Assembly: GCA_007026445.1 (NCBI GenBank)
Contig: VDMD01000012.1
Coordinates: 310,001-374,000 of the forward strand
Length of the DNA: 64,000 nucleotides
Reading direction: 5' to 3'
DNA from: Schizophyllum amplum
Taxonomy: Eukaryota; Basidiomycota; Agaricomycetes; Agaricales; Schizophyllaceae
Each line of letters opens with the position of its first letter. Position 1 is the stretch's first letter. Positions 1-10,487 of the stretch are shown piece by piece. A program made the translations under genes and the position numbers. The notes beneath the pieces were generated by a model that saw nothing but the letters and a program-made list of their open reading frames with translations, ran no database searches and had not been told where the DNA came from.

Positions 1-422
1 GAAGAGCGTGTGATACGACGGCGCGTCTCGGACATGGTGTTCAATGAGGATTTTAGGGTCGGCAGTGCGTCAAGGTAAAGCAAGACGCGTCGAGCACAGT
101 GATAGACGCGTCGCGACCAGCGCCATGGACGCGCGCAGAGACGGAGCTCGGGCCGGTGACACCACGGAAGCAGATCGACGAAAGCGGATCGATGTGGCGA
201 GTGTCGTCAGTGCGGCGAACAAGCGCAGTTTAGCGCCGGCGAGCGTCGCTTCTCTCAGCCTTATCCTCAGCCTCTCCTGCTTGTGCCAAGCCCCACATTA
301 GCTTATCCTTGTCCTTATCCCCAGCTTTTTTTTTCATTATCCTCCATTTGTCCTTGTATTTAATCTTATCTCATTCCCGCGAGTCTTGACTCTCACTGCG
401 ACCTGCGCGACCACCTGCAACC
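1..422 (+). promoter_or_regulatory. Upstream region with clustered GATA sites
   Basis: No gene is recognised here. The part next to the glutamine-synthetase-like start has pyrimidine-rich stretches typical of fungal 5' leaders. It carries five TTATC pentamers (GATAA on the other strand), beginning at 261, 303, 315, 337 and 366. GATA sites are bound by AreA/Nit2-type nitrogen regulators in fungi, so nitrogen control of the downstream gene is a plausible inference. Confidence 0.5.
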
Positions 423-3384
423 ATGGCCACGACACTTGCCCCCCAGACGATTCACGACTTGAAGGATATGCTCAAGGATGATACGAAGATCAAGGTAGCA
501 GGTGAGTAGTCGTTTCAGGCTCGCATTTGCTCGGCTCCCTGCGATGGACAGTACTACCGTCTCCGCGCATTCGGCGCACTCCCCCTGTACACGTACTTCC
601 CAGATTCCCCAACCTGCATACTGAGATGTGCGTGGCTGAGCTACGCGTCTCTGGGCTACATCTTGATCGTCCTCTCATACATGGCTGTGCACGATGGCGT
701 CCATCTCTTCCCTCCTCAACACACGTCCCTGAACGTATGTACTTACCCATCTCCCAGGAATCGACGGTATGCACCCATACGCTCCCCGGGTCCTTCGACT
801 CCTCTCACTCCCGCATGTCCCGTCTCTTCCGGACGCCCCTCAAACCATTCGGATCCCCACCATCCTCTCGGATACCTCCCACATCCCTCGCATGTACACC
901 TTCTATAGTTGACGGCATACTTCGCGGCAAGTACATGGTAGGTTCCACCAGTCCATGTGTCTTTCATATACTGATCAGGCCCTCACCGTCGTCTTCTTCC
1001 TCTCACAAACCACGTCAAATCGCACATGAACCGCAGTCCAAAGAGAAGTTCCTCAGCGCAGCTTCAAGCTCGGACGGCTTCGGCTTCTGCAGCGTTGTCT
1101 TGTGCGTCTTTTCCACCCACCCATCCACCGTCACTTCGCACCCCCAACTTAACTAACACCCAACCCCTCAGCGGCTGGGACATGCACGATCAAACCTACT
1201 CCCGCGAGCTCCTCATCTCCAACAAATCCAACGGCTACCGCGACCTCCTCGCCACCATCGACCTGTCCACCTTCCGACGCATCCCTTGGGAGGGCAACGT
1301 CCCCTTCTTCCTCGTCGCCTTCGCGGACCCGGACAGCCGCGAGCCGCTCTTTGCGGACCCACGCAGTGTGCTGAGGAACGCGGTGGGGAAGGCGAAGGAG
1401 GCGGGAGGGAATGCTTTGCGGGGGTGGAGTTTGAGTATTTCAACTTCAAGGGTGGGTGTCTGTTGGGTGGAAGAGCCCATTGGCGTGGGATGTATGTAGG
1501 AGAAATGCTGACGCGACACGTAGAAACGGCAGCCAGCCTGGCGGAGAAGGGATACCATAACTTGCAGCCGTTAACACCCGGAAGTACGTGTACATTCGCT
1601 TGTTCTCGCTCATCGCATCGGTTCTTCTTTGGCGCGCAGCGCTTTCATTTGCTGACGATTGCTCCTCTAGTGCACGGCTACTCGCTCCTGCGCACGCAGC
1701 TGAACGACGCGTACTTCCAGCAGCTCTTTGACGACGCGCTCAAGTTCGAGGTGCCGGTTGAGGGTCATCGTGAGTTTTCGATTTTTCTCTCGATTTTTCA
1801 ATATTTTGGCACTCTGTTAATCCGTCTGCATTCACTGACGCCTCTCAACCCAACTCACCCCGCCCCTCTCCTTCCACCCCACCCTAACCCCAATCTAACC
1901 CACCCACCCAGACACCGAAACCGGCCCCGGCGTCCTCGAGACCGCGCTCGCCTACACCAGCGCGCTGCGCATGGCCGACAACGCCGCGCTCTTCAAGTAC
2001 GTGGCGAAGAGCGTGGGCATGAAGCACGGCGTGGTGCCGAGCTTTATGGCGAAGCCGTGGGGCGAGGTGAGTGGGGGGTTTCATGATTATTGGTTGTCGG
2101 TGAAGGGGAGTGGGTGTGTGGAGGGTTGCTTCGGTTGGTGGAGGGGTGGTGGATGCGGGGAGGGGTGCTTCATTTGGTGGAGGGGTGTTTTATTGGTCGG
2201 TGGAGGGGTGCTTCGTTTGGTGGACGGGTGCTTCGTTCGGCGAGAGGTGCCTTGCCGGGCGAGAACTGCGTCGTTCGGCGAGGAATGATTCGGTTTGACG
2301 AGAGATGCCTTGTGCGGCGATGGATGCTGACGGGCGGATCCGTCTAGCTCCCAGGATGCAGCGGGCACATCCACGTCTCGATGCGCGACTCGGAGGGCAA
2401 GAACACGTTTGCGGTGTACGACAAGGAGGGGCGCGCGGATGCGGCCTACCCGGATACAAAGTTCGTGAGCCAGGAGGGCGAATGGTTCCTCGCTGGCGTG
2501 CTGGACGCGCTGCCAGACAGTACGTGCATACGCTTTTCCGTACCGTCCGTTCTTACAGATTTCCCTTCCTTACAGTCATGCCCATGGTACGCTCTTCCTA
2601 TCTACCGACCTTGAGCCCCCGTTGACAGTCCTCTCCCCTTCACCCTCCCCCTTCACCTTCCCTCGCAAACAGCTCGTACCCACCATCAACGGCTACAAAC
2701 GCCTCGCCGGCGGCGCCGCCTTCTGGGCGCCCAACGCCGTCACCTGGGGCTACGACTCCCGCGCAGCCTCCATACGCCTCATCGCGCCGCCCTCCGTGCC
2801 CGCGGCGGCGACGCGCCTGGAGGTGCGCGTGCCCGGGGCGGACGTGCAGGCGCACTTCGCGATGAGTGCGATTATTATGGCCGGGCTGAGGGGTGTGAAG
2901 GGGAAGATGGCGCTGCCGAAGCCGATTACGGCGTATAAGCCGGAGGATAGGGCGAGTGGGAAGGTGATTGAGACGGACTGCTTTTGGGATTGGGCTTTTG
3001 GGATGCGGAATTTTTTTGGGGGGGGGTGTTCAGGATGGCGAGTATATGAAGGGGGTCGGGATGGCATATGCCAATGATGATGGCAGGACCTGATGAGTGT
3101 CACAGGCAGAGGATGACATGAGCTCAAACGCTGCCCACAGGTGCCGATGCTGCCGCTGTCGTTGGAGGAGGCAACACGGCGGATGATGCGCGAGGGGAGC
3201 ATCGCGCGCGAGGAGTGCATGTTTGGGGATGCGTTCGTGGACCATTTTGGCGGGACGCGCGAGCACGAAGTGGCCTTATGGAACGCGGCTGTGACGAATT
3301 GGGAGGGTGAGTAAATCACGTTTATCACGACGCGCTCGACTGACTGTCACATCTACAGTCGAGAGATATTTGGAACTTGCTTGA
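423..3384 (+). CDS. Glutamine synthetase I-like (FluG/GlnA-type) enzyme
   Basis: Glutamine-synthetase-fold ligase of the prokaryotic-type (GSI/FluG C-terminal) family; the exact amine substrate is unknown. The protein would be about 480 residues. Family motifs are IDVDGILRGKYM near the N terminus, FAGVEFEYFNFKET, the metal/ATP loop CSGHIHVSMRD, and NGYKRL followed by AFWAPNAVTWGYDSR. Thirteen exons can be placed: 423-501, 758-766, 909-937, 1037-1101, 1172-1451, 1524-1583, 1671-1769, 1912-2066, 2348-2519, 2576-2586, 2673-2963, 3141-3306 and 3359-3384. Exons 2 and 10 are microexons of 9 and 11 nt. Exons sum to 1442 nt, one short of a multiple of three: the frame breaks at about 1404-1410 in exon 5, where GGG appears to need one more G. 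GATA motifs upstream suggest nitrogen regulation. Confidence 0.88.
2067..2347 (+). repeat. G-rich degenerate tandem repeat filling an intron
   Basis: This intron of the glutamine-synthetase-like gene is 281 nt, several times longer than its neighbours. Much of it is degenerate copies of a GGTGGAGGGGTGCTTC-like unit, strongly G-rich on the coding strand (about 2105-2285). It looks like a small minisatellite that expanded inside the intron. Confidence 0.6.
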
Positions 3385-4392
3385 GACTGAATTTGTAAAC
3401 TTCATTCATGTAACGGCAATCGGCCCGCCGTCTTTATGCTTCGCTGATTCAGAATATGCTCGCAGTAAGTACTTAAGAGCTTAAGCATGTAGTAATAACT
3501 CAGCAAGGCCGGTCGTTACCGGCAAAGCCCCATCCTGAGCTGCATTCCTTTCATAAAACATACTAGTATTCAACTATAAGTTGACTTCGAAGAGAGGACT
3601 TTGTTTTGTCCTCCGCATTTCCTTCGCGGCGCACGTGGCGACGACATTTCTACTTTTGCTTGCAAAGAAGCGAGCCTTTAAGCTTTATGCATGAGGCCCG
3701 GACTTCGTCGTGGGGGCTCGTTTTTCGTCAAAAAATCGTCTCGAGGTCGGTATATGAGAAGTAAAAATCTCGGCGAGAGCTTTCGAACGTATATAGGAAG
3801 TTCGGGGGCCATTTTTGGGCCAAAAGTCGACTTGGCTTAGAAGTCGGTTAAGGTTTGGTTAGTTAGGGTTTGGTTGGTTAGTTAGTTTGGGTGGCAAGGG
3901 TGTTGTAATTACTTACTTATGTCCCTCAGCAAAAGGTTATCGGCTATGTCACGTGACCCTTAGGCGGGGTGTGTTGCACCCTCCCTCGGATATGATGTCA
4001 TACATTTGGACGCGTTCTCAGAATCGCTCGCATCGGTTTCTGCAAGCACAGGGTTTGCAAGCATTCGCACCACCGCCGTGTCCGGGACAGCGCTGCAAAT
4101 TTTGCAACTTGGCGTGCGAGCGCCGATTTGCAGCGCAGCGTTGAAAGAGCCGGTCAGCCGTGTAGCCAACAGCGCCATTCCTTTTAGGACGCACATGCTT
4201 GTATGGATCAAACAAAGATTTGATCTACTTAGATACATAACACCGTGCGAACAGTGTGGCAGTGCCCTTTTAAACGGACACTACAAACGCAAGCCATCGC
4301 AGCAGGTTCGAACAGAACCCTTGTCTTCAACCTACCCAGTTCTAGTTAACCAGCACATATATCCTTCGCAGTCTTCGCATTTCCGACGGATC
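3385..4392. other. Intergenic stretch, AT-richer, unassigned
   Basis: About 1 kb between the glutamine-synthetase-like gene and the next coding region. The part from 3600 to 3900 is poorer in GC than the flanks and includes reiterated GGTTAGTTAGGGTTTGGTT-like sequence at about 3846-3893. I recognise no coding exon, RNA gene or terminal repeats. The open frame from 4006 runs into the next gene, but its first 129 codons have no protein-like character and are treated as 5' leader. Confidence 0.4.
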
Positions 4393-5713
4393 ATGTCTGC
4401 ACCCCTTCACTTCGTGCACGGTGGAGCCTGGCCGAGCAAACACTCCCCGCGACAGCTCTGTTGCCTCATCTACGACAATTCGCCGGCACCTCCGGACCCC
4501 CAGCGCAATCACGCTTTACGCCATTGCTTTGTTGAGGAGGTTGTACACTATCGACGCAAGGCAGGCTCCGCCCATATACCGCGCGAGCTCCTCGTCGCGC
4601 AGTACAGCCTCGATGTGATGGACGAAAGCAGTGTCACAGTCGGCAAGGAATATCGCGTCGCCCGGTTCGAGCGCCTCGAGGAAAATCCTAGCACGATCGA
4701 CGCTCCCAGTACCGTCGGTGTAGGTGCCACGCCCGTCGTCGGAGCGTACATTCGCGCTGCATTGTCAATGGGGTCGAGGACCGGAAATTACGACACCATC
4801 ACCATCGAGAACCGACTCTCCCCTACCATTGTCCGCGACTACGAGCCCGTTGCGTCCCTCAGACCCGCTCCTGGTGCTCTCCGCTTCGCGGACTGTGCCG
4901 TTGCGGCCCATGTGATAACGTCACGTGCCCCTGATTACACGCCGCTGCAGTACGATGCGATGTGGTATTCGTGCATGGTCTTCATGACCTTGAAAGCCAT
5001 CGCAGGCTCTGCTTCGGACGACGGTCCTGCGAGGGAGCGAGCGGGCAGATGTGGTATCTTGAGAATGGTGAGCGCAGAGGGCTGCCCTCTGCTTCCCGAG
5101 CGACAGCGTACGATGAGGCAGGCTGCCGACCAGGTCGTCAACCTCCTCGAGCAGCTACCTGGTTTGCTCGGAGATGGCGACGAGGACGCCGTCGGCGCTC
5201 GTGACGCATTCCTCGATCATTCTGGGAAGGCAGAAGGCGCGCCGGTCGAGCCATTGCAGGAGGTGCTGCTCCAGGTAGAGGCTTTGAGCACGATAATGTG
5301 GGAAAAGATGGACGAGGCGGCTAGAGACGCGGGAGAGCGCATGGACGCTCTTGTGGATGAGGTAAGTGCAGTGTGCGCTGTGTGTCGTGGATATTGAACG
5401 ACCCCCAGATGGAAATCATGGAAAACGCAAAGGCGGAGCTGTGCGGTGAGCTTGCATTGCTGAGATGAACGGACATGCACATGCAGGGCGAATAACAAAG
5501 AGACGAATGGGGGCAAGCTCACCGGCGGAGGCGCTCAAGGATCTGCAGTTGGTGGTGGTGCTTTCCGTGCTCTGGTGCAGACGAGTGTACGAGGTAAAAG
5601 GAGAATTGAAGAGGAATAAAACATTGCATGAATGTGATCATGGTGAAGACCCATCCCAAGCTGAAGAGACGATAAGGGAAAGGCAGGCTGGAAGGCGGCG
5701 GGGATGTGGGTGA
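4393..5713 (+). CDS. Unknown protein, possibly basidiomycete-specific
   Basis: I do not recognise a domain. The likely start is the ATG at 4393, which opens with MSAPLHFVHGGAWPSKHSPR; the same frame is open back to 4006. Exon 1 (4393-5361) codes for 323 residues and ends in an acidic, probably helical segment rich in Glu, Leu and Val. Two further exons fit: 5409-5445, and 5487 to the stop at 5713, which adds a hydrophobic LQLVVVLSVLW stretch that could be one membrane segment. The last exon is uncertain, since a GTAAAA donor follows CGAGTGTACGAG. No signal peptide is visible with this start. It lies in tandem upstream of utp21. Confidence 0.55.
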
Positions 5714-5914
5714 GCCACCAGTCCTACGATGTTGAAAGAGGCAGTACACCGCCGCCAGGACCTGATGAGGCATCATAATTCAGACTCCGCTTCAATATTG
5801 CCGGAACTGCCATTCTGGGAAACTCAGACGGGCCGAGAGCCTCGGACAGGCCGAAACTCTCACGACAGTGGCGCGCGCCTCGATCGAAATTTGATGGCAC
5901 TTGCTTGACGGACG

Positions 5915-8900
5915 ATGGCGGCGACGAGCACAATGGACACACGATCGCGAAAGCGCGTTCGGCGCGAGAGCCAGCCAGCGGCGGTGTCCCCCCAACTCTT
6001 CGCGCCCTTCCGCGCTCTGGGGATCATCACGAACCACGTGCCATTCGCTCTGCAGGCGCGATCGCACAAGGGCGCGGTGGACGGACCGCGGGTGCATCTG
6101 CTCACCAGCGTAGGACGGTCTTGGGCGCTATGGGAGGGGGGAAAGATGGGGCTCCTTTTTGTGGGTGAGCCAGCTCCTGCGCCGATCACTGCGCTCGCTA
6201 TGGATGGCGACGCGGTGTGGGCAGCCGCGGGTACCCACCTCATCAAGTATGCGCGGGGGAAGGAGGTTCTGCGCGCGACCAACCCCTACGCGACTCCGCT
6301 TGCGTCAGCTACCGTCTTTGGCAACCATATCCTCGCACTGGATGACCCAGGGCGCAGGCTACTCGTCTTCGCCACCGCGGATGGCACCCTCGCTGCCGAC
6401 ATCTCTTTCCCCCCTGGCTTCACCGCCTCCCGCGTCCTACACCCTGCCACCTACCTCAACAAGGTCCTCGTTGCTTCCCTTGAGGGTGGTCTCCAGCTCT
6501 GGAACATCCGCGATCGCGTCCACATACACGACTTCGATCCCGCATCGCTCTCCCCTAGTCCCTCCCCGTCCGCCATCACCGCCCTCGTGCAGGCCCCCGC
6601 GATCGATGTTGTGGGCATCGGCTTTGCGGACGGGCGCGTGGTGGTGCACGACGTGCGCGCCGACGAGCGCTTGATGGTCTTCTCCGTCGAAAACCTCATC
6701 CGCACGCTAGCCTTCCGCACCGACGGCGAGCCCATTCTGGTCGCTGGGGATGCCTCGGGCGCCCTCTCCATATGGGATCTCAATGCTCCGCCACGACTGC
6801 TGCACATGATACACGGCGCCCACGACGCTGCCATTACGTCCGTCGACTGGGTCCCAGGCCAGCCGCTACTGGTCTCCGCCGGCGAGGATAACGCGGTCAA
6901 GGTGCGTGCACCAGCGTGCACACCCTACTGTCACTAACACTATTTTAGCAATGGCTTTTCGACGCTCCTCACGCCGCGCCTCGTTTGCTCAAGTCTCGCG
7001 CCGGGCATCGGGCCCCACCCACACTCGTCCGCTTCTACGGGACCGACGGCAAGCAGGTCCTCTCTGCGGGGACTGACCGCGCCCTCAGACTCACGAGTCT
7101 CGTGCGAGAGGCGAGAGGATGCGAGATGGCGCAGGGTGAGTGAACATAATGGTTTTGGCTGCATTTCCCTTATCCTCCTCTTCCTCACTTTTCTACTTCT
7201 CTTCACTAACCACCCTCCCCTAGGCTCCCTCTCCAAGAAAAACACCACCCTCTCCAAACTCGGCCCCATCACCTCGCTCGCCTGCGAGCCCGCGCGGTCG
7301 AAGGACTGGGACGACGTGGTGACGGCGCACGCGGGCGACCGCTTTGCGCGCACGTGGACGACGCAGAACAAGCGGCTGGGCAAGTACGCGCTGGAGGGAG
7401 AGGGGGTGGTGAGGGTGAGTGGTTTGGTATTATCTTTGGTTTGTGCTGTTTGTGCTGTTTGTGCGAGTGATTTGGTTTGATTTGGTTTGCTGGTTTTTTC
7501 TTTCCTCATCACAACAACTATTTATCTTTTTATATTTTCTCATCTGTAACTTTCCCGCTCGTCTCCTTATTCTGTCCTGCTTCCTATGCACATTGCGACC
7601 TATGCTGACTTACCTTATCCAACAGACCACAGCCCTCACCGCATGCGGCACCTTCGCGCTCGCGGCTGGCGCAGGCGGCGTCGTGCGCATGTGGAACGCG
7701 CAGTCGGGCGTGATGCGACGGACGTTTGGCGTGGGGGATTTTGGCGCGGGTCCTACGCAACCCTCCACTGCCGCATCAGGAGGCAAGGCTATAAAGGGTA
7801 CCACGGCGAATGGGAAAACGCACACCACCGGCATCCGAAAACAAGCCCACCGCACGATCACCGGTATCGCCACGGACGCGTTGAACACGGTACTGGTGGC
7901 GAGTACGTTGGATGGCACTCTTAATGTGAGTGGTCGTGGGTTTTGCATTATTTGTTGGATTCGTGGTGTCGTCCGAGCGAAAATAAAACTGACATCCCAT
8001 CCAGTTCTTCGACTTCCACACCGCAGAGCTATTGCACACGCTCACCATCACCTCGACCACCTCTTCGAATACCTCTTCCGCCCAACCCTCGACCTCGTAC
8101 GCCTCGTCAACCTCAACCTCCTACGCCTCGTCAGCCTCAACAGCGACTCCTCCCGCAATCACAGCCCTCCATCTGCACCGCGATAGCGGGCTGCTCGCCC
8201 TGTCCTGCGACGACCTTGCGGTGCGCATCGTCGACCTCGAGACGCGCGCAGTGGTGCGTGTGCTGAAGGGCTTTGGGGGACGGGTGGTGGATGTGGTGAG
8301 TGACTTCATCATCGATCAGTCCTTCCAATGAGGCTGCTTTTCACATTCCACTAAACGCTATCCAATACACCGCGGCCATAATTCTCTCCCAGGTTATGCC
8401 CCGCAGCGTTGACTAACCCCTGCACCAACGTCTATCCCCTTCACCATCAATTAACTCATTCAACAGACCTTCTCGCCCGACGCGCGCTGGCTCGTCGCCG
8501 CCTCCCTCGACGCAGCCGTACGCACATTCGACGTGCCCTCCGGCCGGCTGGTGGATGTGTTCCGCTGTGTCAGCGAGGGCTCGACCACAACAAGTCCGAG
8601 CACGCCAACCAGCGTCGCCTTCTCACCTGCGGGAGATTTCTTGGCTACGACGCACGTGGATAGTGTAGGCGTGTTCTTATGGTGAGCAAATGTTTTACGT
8701 CGCGTTCTTTTCATCGGATACCAGCTTTACAACAACGCTGTGGTGGGGCTCGCTCGCGTGGGGTTCGCTCGCGCACCATCATTCTTTCTATATGCTTCGT
8801 CACATAAAGGCAAAAGCTGACTCTCTCCCCCTTCCCTAGGGTCAACCGCGCCCAGTTCTCCGACGTCTCGTTGCAGGGCGTCGTTGAAGGTGCCGACACC

Positions 8901-9909
8901 GCAGTTGCGCTGCCAGGCATGCAGGGCGACGCGGAGGAAGAAGCCCTTGCGTCCCTCTCCGCTCTCACCGTTCAGGACCCGATCGCGTCTCTGCCGCCTA
9001 CGGCCACGCCTCCACAGCTAGCCGGCGACCTGGTGACGCTGACGCTCCTGCCGCGCGCGAGGTGGATGACGCTGCTCAACTTGGATGTGATTCAGGTGAG
9101 TGGAGTTTCTGCATGTATCATCATATCATGTTACGTTCGCCTGCTCTCACCCCTACGACTCTCCAACTCACCGTCGCTGACCTTTGCAACCATTTCTTTT
9201 AGCTCCGCAACAAGCCCAAGGAACCGCCCAAGGCGCCCGAGAAAGCACCTTTTTTCCTACCTACCGTGCCAGGCGTAGCACCTACGTTTGACCTTACGGC
9301 CACGTCGACGAATGGCGCTAGTGCAGAAGCTGCGTCATCAACAGAGAAGCACACACGCCGTCTTGATTCGCTCGAGAGCTCATTCGCCCGGACGCTCGCG
9401 GAGGAAGATCCGAAGGGAAACTGTAAGTATCTCATGGTGACCTTTCCTTGAACTTTGACTTCCACAACCCTTCCCCTACGCAACCCTCATCCGTCTTTCT
9501 ATCACACACACTAACCTACCGCATAGACCCTTCCCTCTTCACCATCATCAAAACCCTCTCGCCAGCGGCCCTCGACGCAGAGCTACGCACAATAATTCTT
9601 CCCGCACAACAAGCCCGCCTTCTCCACGCGTTAACTCAGCGCCTGCGCGCGCGCCGCGACTTTGAGGCCGTGCAGGCCGTCATGGGCGTGGTGCTGAAGG
9701 TATGGGGCGAGAGCCTGGTCGGAGGCATGGGCACCTTCGGTGCGACTAGGAGACCGCTGGACGCCAGCATGGATGACGAGGACACGTCCGAGGACCTCCA
9801 TGCCGCCCTTGCCGAGCTGCGCGCGGTGCAGGCCAAGGAGAGCGAACGTGTTCTCGGGCTGGTGGCGGCGTCGTTAGGCACGCTAGGCTTCATCCGGGAG
9901 ACTTTGTGA
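5915..9909 (+). CDS. utp21: Utp21 (WDR36), U3 snoRNP/SSU processome WD40 protein
   Basis: Nucleolar UTP-B subunit of the small-subunit processome, needed for 18S rRNA maturation. About 1,000 residues in nine exons (5915-6900, then about 6950-7133, 7224-7412, 7626-7923, 8005-8294, 8466-8680, 8840-9092, 9203-9422 and 9527-9909). WD40 blades are visible throughout, for example GDASGALSIWDL and AGAGGVVRMWNAQSG. The family-specific segment KDWDDVVTAHAGDRFARTW lies between the two propellers, and FSPAGDFLATTHVDSVGVFLW closes the second. The C-terminal Utp21 domain is helical (LSPAALDAELRTI to GVVLKVWGESL). A nuclear-type basic patch RSRKRVRR is near the start. The reading frame is intact across all exons. 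Confidence 0.93.
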
Positions 9910-10487
9910 GGAGTGGAAGTTGCGGACGAGGCCGCACGCACACAAAAGCTCGATGTTTGCTCGATGTCGAGCACGCAGACACATCCATCCTGTACTCATG
10001 AGCATCACTTACTTCAAGCTTGTATCATGCATCTGTACCACTGCATTTTCGATGACACTGAAATGGACTGGGCAAGTTGGCCTTGTGTATACCAGCCCCC
10101 CGTTTCTCGAGGACTCGCTGAGGTTAAGCTATATGATGGAGCGGGTCGTACGCGTAAGGGGTCTATCATATTATTACACCGCGCCGTAGGCGGTCAGCAT
10201 ACTGTGGTTTACGCTTTGTGTATCGAAAGTGGTGCGACGAGTCCATACATGCTACAGAGAACAAGAAAAGACAGCAAATACAGGCGATCGACATGCAGAG
10301 ACGGATAGAAAATGTGCTCTGAGCCTTGAGGCCTTGAGGACATGCACTGAGTCGAAATATATGCAGGGGGGACGGGACTGCCCGCGGAATCTTCAACATT
10401 TAAATTTGTCTAGCATCGAAGGTCAACACCTAGATGTGCTACGCCGTAAAGCGTACTCACCATTCACTTCTTCCTTCTGTTCGGACC
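9910..10487. other. Convergent 3' region
   Basis: Lies between the stop of utp21 (+) and the stop of the two-RING gene (-), so it holds the 3' UTRs of both. I see no coding exon or RNA gene; the short open frames here look random. Confidence 0.5.

Noticed and set aside
2090..2380. Overlapping open frames on both strands in the repeat-rich intron
   Set aside because: They arise from the repeated G-rich unit; donor and acceptor sites and the flanking enzyme motifs show this is intron.
3840..3895. Interstitial telomere repeat
   Set aside because: Only one TTAGGG among variable TTAG/TTTGG units; not a true telomere array.
4295..4320. tRNA-like B-box (GGTTCGAAC)
   Set aside because: No matching A-box, acceptor stem or anticodon arm at the proper distance.
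4006..4392. Upstream in-frame extension of the unknown protein at 4393
   Set aside because: The extra 129 codons are Ser/Arg-rich with no protein-like pattern, while the ATG at 4393 begins a well-behaved sequence; more likely a leader.
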